Positions 8,569 to 18,723 of a stretch of 64,000 nucleotides of DNA are shown here, piece by piece. The stretch is taken from positions 1 to 64,000 of the forward strand of contig NZ_AUHF01000008.1 in the NCBI RefSeq assembly GCF_000423045.1, in the 5' to 3' direction. Made by a program: the position numbers and the translations under genes. The notes beneath the pieces were generated by a model. That model had not been told where the DNA came from, ran no database searches, and saw only the letters and a program-made list of their open reading frames with translations. The first letter of the stretch is position 1. Each line of letters starts with the position of its first letter. Source of the DNA: Christiangramia portivictoriae DSM 23547 (GTDB taxonomy: Bacteria > Bacteroidota > Bacteroidia > Flavobacteriales > Flavobacteriaceae).

Positions 8569-8883
8569 ATGAAATTAAAAGACCTGCGTAAAAAACGATG
8601 GTTCCGGTTTATCAGTAACAAATATGTACTGATAAGCATCATTTTCATAGGCTGGATGTTCTTTCTGGATACCAATTCCTGGTTTATACACCACGAACTG
8701 GATGTGGAAATAGAAGAACTCCAGCGCAATAAAAGCTATTATCAGGAAGAGATCGCAAAAGACAAGGCTATCATTGAGGATCTTCAGGATTCGGTACAAC
8801 TCGAACGTTTTGCCCGCCAGAAGTACTACATGAAAAGGCCTAATGAAGATATTTATATTATCGAATACGATACCATAGATTGA
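8569..8883 (+). CDS. FtsB/DivIC-like septum formation initiator
   Basis: This small bitopic membrane protein (104 residues) has a basic cytoplasmic start, one transmembrane helix near residues 20-37 (YVLISIIFIGWMFFL) and a periplasmic coiled coil (about 48-80, HELDVEIEELQRNKSYYQEE). It closes with the family-typical LERFARQKYYMKRPNEDIYII. Such proteins join the divisome subcomplex with FtsL and FtsQ and help activate septal wall synthesis. It sits between udk and mutA with short gaps on both sides. Confidence 0.88.
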   Translation: MKLKDLRKKRWFRFISNKYVLISIIFIGWMFFLDTNSWFIHHELDVEIEELQRNKSYYQEEIAKDKAIIEDLQDSVQLERFARQKYYMKRPNEDIYIIEYDTID

Positions 8884-8908
8884 TCTCTCCCTTCAAAAAT
8901 TAAAACTC

Positions 8909-10309
8909 ATGAAGCAATTGTTATTTCAGGAATTTGAAAATGTTTCTGCAAAGCAATGGAAGCAAAAGATCCAGGCAGATCTTAAAGGTGCCGATTACAA
9001 CGAGAAACTGGTTACCAAAACTCTCCACGGCATCGATATAAAACCCTTTTATTCTTCGGAAGATATTTCAGAAAGTCTTTCGATCCCCAACCCGGCTCAC
9101 TGGAATATCTGTGAAAAAATCTTTATCACTTCTGAAGCTTCCACAGTGAACAAAGCACAGGAAAAACTACAGAAGGGAACAGAATCCTTATGGTTCATTT
9201 TAGCTTCTGAAGAAATCGATTTCGTAGAAATTCTTAAATCCTTACCAGAAGATGTTCCGGTTTACCTGCAATGTGAGTTCCTTAATTCAGAATTTATACT
9301 GAAGCTGGATAACGCAATTGGTAATACGAAGAGAAAGGTTTACTTACGAAATGACATCATAGGCAATCTTGCCCGATCTGGAAACTGGTTTGATAACCTC
9401 AAGTCTGATCATTCAGAACTTGAAAAAATTGTACATCAAAGTTCAGGTTTTGCTTCAGTATTAAGCATAGACCTGGGGTTATATCAAAATGCCGGGGCAA
9501 ATATCCCCCAGCAACTGGCATACGCTTTGGCCCAGGTTTCAGAATATTTCCATCACTTTGAAGGACTGGATTCAGAAAAAAAGGCAATTTTGAAAATACA
9601 GTTCTACGTCTCAGTAGGTTCAGATTATTTCTTTGAAATTTCAAAAATTAGAGCTTTACGCTGGTTATTTGCCACCATTGCACCAGAATTTGGTTTCCAG
9701 AAAGATTGTCACATCGTTGCACAACCAACCAAGCGGAACAAAACTTTGTATGATTATAATGTAAACCTGCTTCGAACCACTACAGAATGTATGAGCGCGA
9801 TCCTGGGTGGTACAGATAGTATTTGCAACATGCCATACGATGCGATCTACCATAAGAATAACGAGTTTGGTGATCGCATTGCCCGTAATCAGTTACTGGT
9901 GATGAGACATGAAAGCTATTTTGGGAAAGTGGGAAATGTCGCTGCTGGTACTTATTACATCGAAACAATTACCAGGCAGATCGCTGAAAAAGCATTGCAG
10001 ATATTCAAGGATATCGAAAAAGGGGGAGGATTTTTAAAGGAGTTGAAAGAAGGTATTATCCAGAGAAAGATCAGGGAAAGTGCTCAGGAAGAACAACGCA
10101 AGTTTGATTCGGGAGAAATGGTCCTTATTGGAACCAACAAATTCGAAAACCCGGATGACAGAATGAAAGACGATCTTGAATTGTTCCCTTTTTTAAGGCA
10201 GAATCCAAGAAAAACGCTTTTGAAGCCAATTCTGGAAAGAAGATTAAGTGAAACGATAGAGCAGAAACGTCTGGAAAAAGAAAGCTCTGTAGAAACCACC
10301 CAAAATTAA
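8909..10309 (+). CDS. mutA: Methylmalonyl-CoA mutase, small subunit
   Basis: This is the beta subunit of the heterodimeric B12 enzyme that interconverts succinyl-CoA and (R)-methylmalonyl-CoA, which serves propionate metabolism. The 466-residue protein has the mutase barrel but lacks the C-terminal B12-binding domain. In the family it is structural and binds no cofactor. Recognisable parts are [24 protein letters not shown] and [19 protein letters not shown] near 310-360, which align with the same stretch of the large subunit. It is shorter than the roughly 620 residues of well-studied small subunits, as is usual in Flavobacteriia. The large subunit gene starts 5 bases later. Confidence 0.93.
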   Translation: MKQLLFQEFENVSAKQWKQKIQADLKGADYNEKLVTKTLHGIDIKPFYSSEDISESLSIPNPAHWNICEKIFITSEASTVNKAQEKLQKGTESLWFILASEEIDFVEILKSLPEDVPVYLQCEFLNSEFILKLDNAIGNTKRKVYLRNDIIGNLARSGNWFDNLKSDHSELEKIVHQSSGFASVLSIDLGLYQNAGANIPQQLAYALAQVSEYFHHFEGLDSEKKAILKIQFYVSVGSDYFFEISKIRALRWLFATIAPEFGFQKDCHIVAQPTKRNKTLYDYNVNLLRTTTECMSAILGGTDSICNMPYDAIYHKNNEFGDRIARNQLLVMRHESYFGKVGNVAAGTYYIETITRQIAEKALQIFKDIEKGGGFLKELKEGIIQRKIRESAQEEQRKFDSGEMVLIGTNKFENPDDRMKDDLELFPFLRQNPRKTLLKPILERRLSETIEQKRLEKESSVETTQN

Positions 10310-10314
10310 TAGCG

Positions 10315-12444
10315 ATGTCACGTAAAGACCTTCAACATATAAGTCTTAATGAAAAAGAACTGTTTCCAGCCAATGAGGCTAAAACAGAGACTTTTGAGAC
10401 CCCAGAAGAAATAGAGATCAAAACCTCTTACTCCAAAGAAGACCTTTCAGAAGCAGAGCATCTCGAATTTGCTGCCGGAATTCCACCATATCTTCGCGGC
10501 CCCTACAGTACCATGTATGTTAGCCGGCCCTGGACAATTAGACAATACGCAGGTTTTTCCACTGCTGAAGAGAGCAATGCCTTTTACAGAAGAAATCTGG
10601 CTGCAGGACAAAAAGGACTATCGGTAGCATTTGATCTGCCCACGCATCGTGGTTATGATAGTGATCATGAACGTGTGGTCGGAGATGTGGGTAAAGCCGG
10701 GGTTGCTATAGATTCGGTCGAAGACATGAAGATCCTTTTTGATCAGATACCGCTGGATAAAATGTCGGTTTCCATGACCATGAACGGTGCCGTGTTGCCA
10801 ATTATGGCTTTTTATATAGTCGCTGCAGAAGAACAGGGCGTAAAACCAGCATTACTATCTGGTACGATCCAGAATGATATTTTAAAGGAGTTTATGGTTA
10901 GGAATACCTATATCTATCCTCCTACTCCATCGATGAAGATCATTTCAGACATTTTTGAGTATACTTCTCAAAACATGCCTAAGTTTAACAGCATTAGTAT
11001 TTCTGGTTATCATATGCAGGAAGCCGGTGCAACCTGCGATATCGAACTCGCCTATACACTGGCCGATGGACTGGAATATATTCGTAAAGGTCTTGATGCA
11101 GGAATGAAAATTGACAGTTTTGCACCGAGACTTTCATTTTTCTGGGCCATTGGGATGAATCACTTTATGGAGATCGCCAAAATGCGCGCAGGAAGAATGT
11201 TATGGGCAAAGCTGGTTAAGCAATTTAATCCTACGAATCCTAAATCCCTCAGTCTTAGAACACACTCACAAACCAGTGGCTGGAGTTTGACCGAGCAGGA
11301 TCCATTCAATAATGTTGCTCGAACCTGTATCGAAGCAGCGGCAGCAGCATTTGGTGGAACCCAGAGTTTACACACCAATGCTCTCGATGAAGCGATCGCA
11401 CTGCCTACCGACTTTTCCGCAAGAATAGCGCGAAATACACAGCTTTACCTTCAGCAGGAAACGAACATTACCAAAACTGTAGATCCATGGGCCGGAAGTT
11501 TTTATGTGGAAAAACTTACCGAAGAGATCGCTGCCAAGGCCTGGAAACTTATTGAAGAAGTTGAGGAGCTTGGTGGTATGACGAAGGCTATTGAGGCTGG
11601 CATCCCTAAAATGAGAATTGAGGAAGCTGCTGCCAGGAAGCAGGCGAGGATAGATAGCGAGACCGATCTCATCATTGGCGTAAACAAATATCGCCTGGAT
11701 AAGGAAGATGAGATGGTCACTCTGGAAGTAGACAATCAAACCGTTCGAAAGCAGCAGGTAGACAGACTTCAGAAAATAAGAGCAGAGAGAGATGCAGGTA
11801 AAGTAAACCAAAGCCTTGAAAAATTGACCAGGGCTGCTAAAGAAGAAAATGCTAACTTACTGGAACTTGCAGTGGAAGCTGCCCGTAATCGGGCTACCTT
11901 AGGTGAAATTAGCGATGCCCTAGAAAGCGTTTATGGCCGATATAAAGCTAAAATACAGTCATTCAGCGGAGTATATTCAAAAGAAATGAAAGACAACAGC
12001 TCATTTAAGAACGCTCGTGAAATGGCCGATAAGTTTGCTGAACTTGACGGGCGAAGACCCCGTATCATGGTAGCCAAAATGGGTCAGGACGGTCACGACC
12101 GTGGAGCCAAGGTAGTTGCTACAGGTTACGCCGATCTTGGTTTTGATGTGGATATTGGACCTTTGTTCCAGACTCCTGCCGAAGCAGCACAACAGGCCGT
12201 GGAAAATGACGTTCATATTCTTGGGGTATCGTCACTGGCCGCCGGACATAAAACCCTTGTTCCACAGGTGATAGAAGAACTGGAGAAATTAGGACGTGAT
12301 GATATCATGGTCATCGTGGGAGGTGTGATCCCTTCACAGGATTACCAGTTCCTGTTCGATGCCGGGGCAGTGGCGGTTTTTGGCCCGGGAACCAAGATCA
12401 GCGATGCCGCGATACAATTACTTGAAATATTAATCGACGAATAA
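10315..12444 (+). CDS. mutB: Methylmalonyl-CoA mutase, large (catalytic) subunit
   Basis: This is the catalytic B12-dependent subunit (709 residues). The N-terminal substrate-binding barrel shows [12 protein letters not shown] and [12 protein letters not shown] near 60-85, plus the mutase signature around ARMLWAKL near 300. The C-terminal cobalamin domain begins near 577 and carries DGHDRG (DxHxxG; His594 would be the lower axial ligand to cobalt), followed by VGGVIPSQD and the FGPGT turn. It follows mutA by 5 bases. Neither the chaperone MeaB nor the epimerase is in the window, and no cobalamin riboswitch is visible ahead of the operon. Confidence 0.97.
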   Translation: MSRKDLQHISLNEKELFPANEAKTETFETPEEIEIKTSYSKEDLSEAEHLEFAAGIPPYLRGPYSTMYVSRPWTIRQYAGFSTAEESNAFYRRNLAAGQKGLSVAFDLPTHRGYDSDHERVVGDVGKAGVAIDSVEDMKILFDQIPLDKMSVSMTMNGAVLPIMAFYIVAAEEQGVKPALLSGTIQNDILKEFMVRNTYIYPPTPSMKIISDIFEYTSQNMPKFNSISISGYHMQEAGATCDIELAYTLADGLEYIRKGLDAGMKIDSFAPRLSFFWAIGMNHFMEIAKMRAGRMLWAKLVKQFNPTNPKSLSLRTHSQTSGWSLTEQDPFNNVARTCIEAAAAAFGGTQSLHTNALDEAIALPTDFSARIARNTQLYLQQETNITKTVDPWAGSFYVEKLTEEIAAKAWKLIEEVEELGGMTKAIEAGIPKMRIEEAAARKQARIDSETDLIIGVNKYRLDKEDEMVTLEVDNQTVRKQQVDRLQKIRAERDAGKVNQSLEKLTRAAKEENANLLELAVEAARNRATLGEISDALESVYGRYKAKIQSFSGVYSKEMKDNSSFKNAREMADKFAELDGRRPRIMVAKMGQDGHDRGAKVVATGYADLGFDVDIGPLFQTPAEAAQQAVENDVHILGVSSLAAGHKTLVPQVIEELEKLGRDDIMVIVGGVIPSQDYQFLFDAGAVAVFGPGTKISDAAIQLLEILIDE

Positions 12445-12463
12445 TCATATAACCAACCAGAAT

Positions 12464-13345
12464 ATGGATTTAAAGAAAAAAATGCTTCGTGATGATGCGT
12501 TAGCCGGAAAAACAATCGTAGTAACCGGTGGTGGTAGCGGACTAGGAAAATCAATGACTACTTATTTCCTGGAACTCGGAGCAAACGTGGCGATCACTTC
12601 CAGAAATATGGAAAAGCTGGAAAAGGTAGCAAAAGAACTGGAAGAACAAACCGGCGGAAGATGTCTTCCATTACAATGTGATGTAAGACACTACGATCAG
12701 GTAGAAGCCATGAGAGATCAGGCGATAGCCGAATTTGGATCTGTAGATATCCTCCTGAACAATGCCGCAGGAAATTTTATATCCCCAACAGAACGTTTAA
12801 GTGCTAATGCATTTGATACTATTATCGATATTGTACTAAAAGGTAGTAAAAACTGCACGCTTGCTTTCGGGAAACACTGGATCGACGAGAAGCAGGAGAA
12901 CAAGAATATTCTGAATATCGTGACAACCTATGCCTGGACTGGGTCTGCTTACGTGGTTCCAAGTGCTACCGCAAAAGCCGGAGTGCTTGCCATGACCAGG
13001 TCACTAGCCGTTGAGTGGGCGAAATATGGTATTAGATCCAACGCTATTGCACCAGGACCTTTTCCTACCAAAGGCGCGTGGGATAGATTGCTTCCAGGAG
13101 ATTTGAAGGAAAAATTCGATCTGGCTAAAAAAGTACCCCTTAAGAGGGTTGGTGATCACCAGGAACTTGCAAATCTGGCTGCTTACCTGGTATCAGATTT
13201 CTCGGCCTACGTGAATGGAGAAGTGATCACGATAGATGGTGGTGAATGGTTAAAAGGAGCCGGACAGTTTAACTTACTGGAAGATGTTCCTGAAGAAATG
13301 TGGGACATGCTGGAACAAATGATCAAATCTAAAAAAGCCAAGTAA
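12464..13345 (+). CDS. SDR oxidoreductase, 2,4-dienoyl-CoA reductase-like
   Basis: This 293-residue short-chain dehydrogenase binds NADP(H) at GGGSGLGKSM (about 22-31) and has NNAAGNFISP near 100. The usual catalytic YxxxK is replaced by SATAKAG, with the Lys kept and the Tyr gone. That change is typical of the peroxisomal-type 2,4-dienoyl-CoA reductase (DECR) group, as are EWAKYGIRSNAIAPGPFPTKG and the late DGGEWLKGAG. Such enzymes reduce dienoyl-CoA intermediates in the breakdown of unsaturated fatty acids. The position 19 bases after mutB, before a terminator, fits a fatty-acid/propionate operon. The substrate is inferred. Confidence 0.88.
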   Translation: MDLKKKMLRDDALAGKTIVVTGGGSGLGKSMTTYFLELGANVAITSRNMEKLEKVAKELEEQTGGRCLPLQCDVRHYDQVEAMRDQAIAEFGSVDILLNNAAGNFISPTERLSANAFDTIIDIVLKGSKNCTLAFGKHWIDEKQENKNILNIVTTYAWTGSAYVVPSATAKAGVLAMTRSLAVEWAKYGIRSNAIAPGPFPTKGAWDRLLPGDLKEKFDLAKKVPLKRVGDHQELANLAAYLVSDFSAYVNGEVITIDGGEWLKGAGQFNLLEDVPEEMWDMLEQMIKSKKAK

Positions 13346-13360
13346 AATAATTGAGAAGAT

Positions 13361-13388
13361 AAAACCGGGCTATAACAGTCCGGTTTTT
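13361..13388 (+). terminator. Terminator after the mutase operon
   Basis: AAACCGGGC pairs with GTCCGGTTT (one G-T pair) around a 7-base loop and is followed by a T tract. Confidence 0.88.
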
Positions 13389-13490
13389 TTATACCTGAGA
13401 TATTTTAGACAAAACCGTATCAATCCTCTTCGATTATTCATTGGAAATAGTATCTTGTAAGCGATTAATTAACACCTATTTAAATTTATT

Positions 13491-16322
13491 ATGAAAAAAA
13501 ACCTAACAGGCAACCTCTGGCTGCTGTTTCTGGTATTTACTGGAATTGGAATCGCCCAAACAAGCGATACCGATGAGATCCCGATGGATCCAGACGTGAA
13601 AATCGGGAAACTGGACAATGGCCTCACCTATTACATTCGCAACAATGGGAAGCCAGAAGACAAATTGGAGTTACGCCTTGCGCTCAAAGCAGGTTCTATT
13701 CTGGAAAACGATGATCAGCAAGGGCTTGCTCATTTTATCGAACACATGAACTTTAACGGGACCAAGAATTTTGAAAAAAATGAACTGGTGGATTACCTGC
13801 AAAGTATTGGAGTAAAATTTGGAGCAGATCTTAATGCTTACACCAGCTTTGATGAAACCGTATACATCCTGCCAATCCCTAGTGATGATCCTGAAAAACT
13901 TGAAAAAGGATTCACCATTCTTGAAGACTGGGCGCATAATGCTCTTCTTACTGAAGAAGCTATCGATGGCGAACGCGGAGTAGTCCTGGAAGAATACAGA
14001 CTTGGACTTGGGCCAGACAAGAGAATGATGCAGGAATACCTTCCGAAGGTGATGTACAATTCGAGATATGCTGAAAGACTCCCAATTGGTAAGAAAGATG
14101 TCATCGAAAATGCAGATTACGAAACTATTCGAAACTACTATAATGACTGGTATCGCCCTGGGCTTATGGCTGTGATTGCGGTTGGGGATCTTGATGTAGA
14201 GACTATAGAACAAAAGATCAAATCTCATTTCTCAAATCTTGAGGCCAGAGAAAACCCGGTAGAACGAAAAGAATATGGTGTACCCAACCATGATTCAACT
14301 TTTGTAGCGATTGCATCAGACCCTGAAGCTAACTTCAGCCAGATTCGTATCTATTATAAGGATATGGATGAAGCAGAAAATGTAGTAACTATAGCAGATT
14401 ATAAGAAACAATTGGAGAAAAACATGTTTTCCTCCATGATCAATAACAGGCTTCAGGAACTTGCCAACTCCTCTACTCCTCCGTTTACTTATGGTTTCTC
14501 TTATTACGGCGGAACTTATTCTCCAAAGAAAAACGCTTACCAGTCTTTCGCAATGGCTGGGGAAAATTCACAAATGGATGCTCTAAAAGCGCTGGTTACA
14601 GAAAATGAGCGAGTTAAAAGATATGGATTTAGTGAAGCTGAATTTGAAAGAGCCAAGAAAGAATACCTGGCCAGACTCGAAAAATCTTATAAGGACAGAG
14701 ACAAGCAGGAAAGCAATAGAATCATTGGACAGTATGTAAGTCACTTCCTGGAAGATTCACCAATTCCTGGAACAGAATGGACCTACGAATTTGCCAAGAA
14801 CAACCTTGATGATATCAAACTGGAAAATATTAATGGATTGATCAACAACTTCCTGCATGATGAGAACAGAGTGATCGTTTTTACAGGACCAGAAAAAGAA
14901 TCAATCAAAAAGATATCTGAAGACCAGGTGCTTGCTGTACTTGATGAAGTTAAGAACTCAGAGATCGAAGAATATGCAGATGAAGAGGTTCGTGAAAATC
15001 TAATTACTGAAATGCCCACAAAAGGTTCTATAAAAGAATCCAGCGTAAATAAAGAACTGGGAATTACCACCATGATCCTTTCCAACGGAGCCAAAGTGAT
15101 GTTGAAGAAGACAGATTTTAAAAATGATGAAATCCTGTTTTCTGCATATAGCAAAGGAGGAAGCTCATTATATTCAGATGATGAATTTATGTCTACAGTT
15201 TATGCCAATGCCGGGCTTAACGAAGCAGGTGTGGGAGGTTTGAACAAGAATGACATGAATAAATTGATGAGCGGTAAGATCGTGAATGTAAATCCGCAGA
15301 TATCAACTTATTCTGAAGGATTGAATGGTTCTTCCACTCCAAAGGATTTCGAGACTCTCATGCAGATGATCCATTTGTATTTTACAGATCTTAATAAAGA
15401 TGAAGAGGCGTACCAGTCTTTCGTGACCAAGCAAAAGAATTTTCTTGGTAACCTGATGTCCAATCCTAATTTCTATTTTCAGAATGAGTTGGGAAAATTC
15501 AGAAATGAAGGAAACCCAAGGTATGTAGGTTTCCCTACTCCAGAAAAGTTTGACGAGATGGATTACGATCTTGCTTACCAGAAATACCAGGAACGTTTTG
15601 CTGATGCTTCAGATTTTACATTTTTCTTTGTTGGAAATGTAGATGAAGCTCAATTGAAGGAATATGCCAGCACGTATATCGCAAGTCTGCCCGCTTCTAA
15701 TTCAGAAGAAGAGTATAAAGCCCCGGTATTTAGAGAAAATACAGATGAGCAGCGTACCAAAACCGTATACAAAGGCTCCGATCCTAAAAGCCAGGTGAGT
15801 ATTATCTGGAATGGTGAAACTGAATATGATAAAGAAGCAGATCTTGCATTTTCAGCACTTGGAGAAGTTCTTACCATTAAATTGGTAGAACAACTGCGTG
15901 AGGAAGAAGGTGGTGTTTACGGAGTTGGAGCTCGTGGAAACATGTCTCAAATTCCTTATGACAGCTACAATTTCTCGATCTCCTTCCCATGTGGACCTGA
16001 GAATGTAGACAAGCTTACGAAGGCTGCGCTTGCTGAAGTTGAAAAGCTTAGAACAGATGGTCCTACGGAAGAAGATCTTGCGAAAGTGAAAGAAACCTTT
16101 AAGGTACAGCGCAAGGAGCAACTGCAGGAAAACCGGTTCTGGATGCAGCAGCTTAGAAAAGCTGAAGAAGAAGGTTTTAAACTAAGTGAGATTGGTGAAT
16201 TTAACGAAATGGTTGATGATCTTGAAGCCGAAGAGCTTCAGGAATTAGCCGAAGAATTCCTGGGCTCTAACTACCTCTTAGGTATATTAATGCCAGAAAC
16301 TGAAGAAACTTCAGCGGAATAA
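13491..16322 (+). CDS. M16-family zinc metallopeptidase, exported
   Basis: This 943-residue pitrilysin-type protease has a signal peptide (MKKNLTGNLWLLFLVF, cut after GIAQ near 23). The inverted zinc motif HFIEH is at 81-85 within GLAHFIEHMNFNGT, and the third ligand is probably a Glu in ERGVVLEEYR near 160. Two M16 halves follow each other: an active one with the zinc site and a second half (about 530-930) with EEEGGVYGVGARGN, the substrate-closing motif. The chamber of such enzymes usually degrades peptides and small unfolded proteins, here in the periplasm. The gene has its own terminator and no operon partners. Confidence 0.93.
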   Translation: MKKNLTGNLWLLFLVFTGIGIAQTSDTDEIPMDPDVKIGKLDNGLTYYIRNNGKPEDKLELRLALKAGSILENDDQQGLAHFIEHMNFNGTKNFEKNELVDYLQSIGVKFGADLNAYTSFDETVYILPIPSDDPEKLEKGFTILEDWAHNALLTEEAIDGERGVVLEEYRLGLGPDKRMMQEYLPKVMYNSRYAERLPIGKKDVIENADYETIRNYYNDWYRPGLMAVIAVGDLDVETIEQKIKSHFSNLEARENPVERKEYGVPNHDSTFVAIASDPEANFSQIRIYYKDMDEAENVVTIADYKKQLEKNMFSSMINNRLQELANSSTPPFTYGFSYYGGTYSPKKNAYQSFAMAGENSQMDALKALVTENERVKRYGFSEAEFERAKKEYLARLEKSYKDRDKQESNRIIGQYVSHFLEDSPIPGTEWTYEFAKNNLDDIKLENINGLINNFLHDENRVIVFTGPEKESIKKISEDQVLAVLDEVKNSEIEEYADEEVRENLITEMPTKGSIKESSVNKELGITTMILSNGAKVMLKKTDFKNDEILFSAYSKGGSSLYSDDEFMSTVYANAGLNEAGVGGLNKNDMNKLMSGKIVNVNPQISTYSEGLNGSSTPKDFETLMQMIHLYFTDLNKDEEAYQSFVTKQKNFLGNLMSNPNFYFQNELGKFRNEGNPRYVGFPTPEKFDEMDYDLAYQKYQERFADASDFTFFFVGNVDEAQLKEYASTYIASLPASNSEEEYKAPVFRENTDEQRTKTVYKGSDPKSQVSIIWNGETEYDKEADLAFSALGEVLTIKLVEQLREEEGGVYGVGARGNMSQIPYDSYNFSISFPCGPENVDKLTKAALAEVEKLRTDGPTEEDLAKVKETFKVQRKEQLQENRFWMQQLRKAEEEGFKLSEIGEFNEMVDDLEAEELQELAEEFLGSNYLLGILMPETEETSAE

Positions 16323-16341
16323 ACATTTTTGTTACTGAAAG

Positions 16342-16379
16342 AACCGCCGCTGGAATCAATCTGGCGGCGGTTTTTTATT
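16342..16379 (+). terminator. Terminator after the M16 protease
   Basis: AACCGCCGC (16342-16350) pairs perfectly with GCGGCGGTT (16364-16372) and a T run follows. Confidence 0.92.
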
Positions 16380-16467
16380 TTAAGCAATCTTCAGAAGCTG
16401 TTAACAAATACATTTTCTAAACCTATAATAAATTGTATTTTTACCTCTCAAAAATCATACTGAATTA

Positions 16468-17232
16468 ATGGGTAAAATCATTGCTATTGCCAACCAAAAG
16501 GGAGGAGTGGGTAAAACCACAACATCTGTAAACCTTGCAGCTTCACTTGGGGTTTTAGAGAAAAAGATCTTATTGATTGATGCCGATCCACAGGCCAATG
16601 CCACTTCGGGATTGGGGATAGATGTTGAAGAAGTGGAAAACGGAACTTATCAACTATTGGAGCACTCGGTAAAAGCAGAAGATGCCATTCAAAAAACCAA
16701 TTCTCCAAATCTGGATATTATTCCTGCTCATATAGATCTAGTAGCTATAGAAATAGAACTGGTAGACCAGGAGAACAGGGAAAGCATGTTAAAACGTGCC
16801 ATTACTCCTTTGAAGGAATTGTATGATTATATCCTCATTGATTGTGCTCCTTCCCTGGGATTGCTTACTTTAAACGCGCTCACTGCTTCAGATTCTGTGA
16901 TCATTCCTATTCAATGTGAATATTTTGCGCTGGAAGGTCTTGGTAAACTATTAAATACCATCAAAAGCGTTCAGAAATTACATAATAACAAGCTCGATAT
17001 TGAAGGTTTGCTATTAACCATGTATGATTCAAGATTGCGTTTATCCAACCAGGTGGTAGATGAGGTTAAAAAACATTTTGATGAGATGGTATTTGAAACA
17101 ATCATTCAACGAAATGTTCGTTTAAGTGAAGCACCCAGTTATGGAGAAAGTATCATTAATTATGATGCTTCCAGTAAAGGAGCCAGCAACTACCTAAGCC
17201 TGGCCCACGAAATAATTAAGAAAAACGACTAA
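16468..17232 (+). CDS. parA: Chromosome-partitioning ATPase ParA/Soj
   Basis: This 254-residue deviant Walker ATPase moves replication origins together with ParB. The P-loop KGGVGKTTT at 11-19 has the signature Lys, and DADPQANAT (about 40-48) and DCAPSLGLLT (about 125) are the other nucleotide-site motifs. It starts with MGKIIAIANQ, as is typical, and lacks the N-terminal HTH of plasmid ParA proteins, so it is chromosomal. The parB ATG lies 2 bases after its stop. A TATTTTTA element at 16436-16443 is a possible -7 box. Confidence 0.95.
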   Translation: MGKIIAIANQKGGVGKTTTSVNLAASLGVLEKKILLIDADPQANATSGLGIDVEEVENGTYQLLEHSVKAEDAIQKTNSPNLDIIPAHIDLVAIEIELVDQENRESMLKRAITPLKELYDYILIDCAPSLGLLTLNALTASDSVIIPIQCEYFALEGLGKLLNTIKSVQKLHNNKLDIEGLLLTMYDSRLRLSNQVVDEVKKHFDEMVFETIIQRNVRLSEAPSYGESIINYDASSKGASNYLSLAHEIIKKND

Positions 17233-17234
17233 GA

Positions 17235-18140
17235 ATGGCTAAGGCTACCAGAAAACAGGCATTGGGAAGAGGACTTTCAGCCTTGCTCAAGGATCCTGAT
17301 AACGATATAAAATCTGCTGAAGATAAAAATGCCGATAAACTTGTTGGGCATATTGTTGAACTGGAACTTTCTTCTATTGAAGTAAACCCATTTCAGCCAA
17401 GAACCAGCTTTAATGAAGAATCACTTAAGGAACTTGCCACGTCCATACGGGAACTTGGAGTCATCCAGCCTATTACCGTGAGAAAACTGGAGTTTGACAA
17501 GTACCAGCTGGTTTCTGGAGAGAGAAGATTCAGAGCTTCAAAACTGGTAGGCCTTCAAACCATTCCTTCCTATATTCGAATCGCAAACGACCAGGAATCC
17601 CTGGAAATGGCGCTGGTAGAGAACATCCAGAGACAGGATCTTGATCCTATCGAAATCGCCATTTCTTACCAGAGATTGATCGATGAGATTCAGTTAACCC
17701 AGGAACAACTGAGTGACCGAATTGGAAAAAACAGGTCTACGGTTGCCAATTATCTCAGGCTATTAAAACTGGACCCTATCATCCAGACCGGGATGAGAGA
17801 TGGTTTTCTTAGTATGGGCCATGGCCGTGCGCTTATCAATATAGATGACACCCAGCAACAGCTTGACATCTATGAGAAGATCCTTCAAAAATCATTATCG
17901 GTTCGGGAAACCGAGCAATTGGTTCGTGAGCTTAACGGCAAGGGCAAGACTTCAGGAAATGCAACTGCAAAGACCAGCGTTCCAAAAACCTATAAAAAAG
18001 GGATTAAGGAATTTTCAGAATACCTGGGAACCAAGGTGGATGTGAAAGTGACCAAAAAAGGAAGTGGAAAACTTACCATTCCGTTCTCTTCGGAAGAAGA
18101 TTTTGAGCGTATCAAAAACCTTATTAAAAGTGAAGAATAG
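17235..18140 (+). CDS. parB: Chromosome-partitioning protein ParB/Spo0J
   Basis: This 301-residue protein binds parS and spreads as a CTP-dependent clamp. It opens with ALGRGLSALL, the ParA-stimulating peptide. The CTPase domain has NPFQPRTSF near 53 and GERRFRA (box II) near 95, with ENIQRQDLDPIE near 130. A central helix-turn-helix follows (LTQEQLSDRIGKNRSTVANYLRLL) and then a C-terminal dimerisation domain. I found no parS-like palindrome near the pair. The end overlaps the start of the DUF5683 gene by 11 bases if that gene uses GTG at 18130. Confidence 0.95.
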   Translation: MAKATRKQALGRGLSALLKDPDNDIKSAEDKNADKLVGHIVELELSSIEVNPFQPRTSFNEESLKELATSIRELGVIQPITVRKLEFDKYQLVSGERRFRASKLVGLQTIPSYIRIANDQESLEMALVENIQRQDLDPIEIAISYQRLIDEIQLTQEQLSDRIGKNRSTVANYLRLLKLDPIIQTGMRDGFLSMGHGRALINIDDTQQQLDIYEKILQKSLSVRETEQLVRELNGKGKTSGNATAKTSVPKTYKKGIKEFSEYLGTKVDVKVTKKGSGKLTIPFSSEEDFERIKNLIKSEE

Positions 18141-18723
18141 ATCACTACTTAGTTTATTTCTGGTACTGTTCTTTTTTTCAGGAGTGCAGGCGCAAACCGA
18201 CTCCCTAAGCATCCAGGCGAAGAAAGGTGTTCAAACCGAAGTTGTAGAGAAGGACTACGAACCATACAACGCGCTTGCCCCGGCAAAAGCTGCATTCTAC
18301 TCGGCTATACTTCCCGGGTTAGGACAGGCATATAACGGGAGCTACTGGAAAATTCCTATTGCTTACGGAGGTCTGGCTACAGGAATTTACTTCTACCTGG
18401 ATAACGATAAAGAATACAATAGATTTCGTGATGCCTATAAGAACCGCATCGCAGGCAGGGAAGATGAGTTCAACGGCAAAGGTGACCGGGTTCTTGTGAG
18501 TACAGAAAGACTTATTAGCGCACAGGAATTCTATCAGAAAAACAAGGAGATCTCATTACTGGTGACGGTAGGTGTTTATATTCTAAACATTATCGATGCC
18601 AATGTCGAGGCTCATTTACGGCAGTTCAACGTGGATGAAGACCTGACCTTGCAACCAAATCTCGATTTCAATTCACTTACCGGAAAAACAAATTACGGAC
18701 TTACTCTAAACTTTAATTTTTAA
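18130..18723 (+). CDS. DUF5683 family exported protein
   Basis: The function of this family is unknown. I chose the GTG at 18130 (VKNRSLLSLFLVLFFFSG, cleavage after VQAQ) because it gives a normal signal peptide; an ATG at 18064 would add 22 charged residues within the parB gene. The domain shows AAFYSAILPGLGQAYNGSYWK and GIYFYLDNDKEYNRFRDAY, hallmark stretches of DUF5683, with hydrophobic helices near 55-100 and 135-150. It lies between parB and dapB with an overlap on one side and no gap on the other, so it is part of the operon. It is probably a membrane or periplasmic protein. Confidence 0.85.
   Translation: MKNRSLLSLFLVLFFFSGVQAQTDSLSIQAKKGVQTEVVEKDYEPYNALAPAKAAFYSAILPGLGQAYNGSYWKIPIAYGGLATGIYFYLDNDKEYNRFRDAYKNRIAGREDEFNGKGDRVLVSTERLISAQEFYQKNKEISLLVTVGVYILNIIDANVEAHLRQFNVDEDLTLQPNLDFNSLTGKTNYGLTLNFNF

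Noticed and set aside
8884-8908. Possible cobalamin riboswitch ahead of the B12-dependent mutase genes
   Set aside because: The gap to the DivIC-like gene is only 25 bases, too short for the element.
16323-18140. parS sites close to parAB
   Set aside because: No TTTCACGTGAAA-like palindrome is visible in or near the pair; the only loose match lies at 60 kb with altered spacing.
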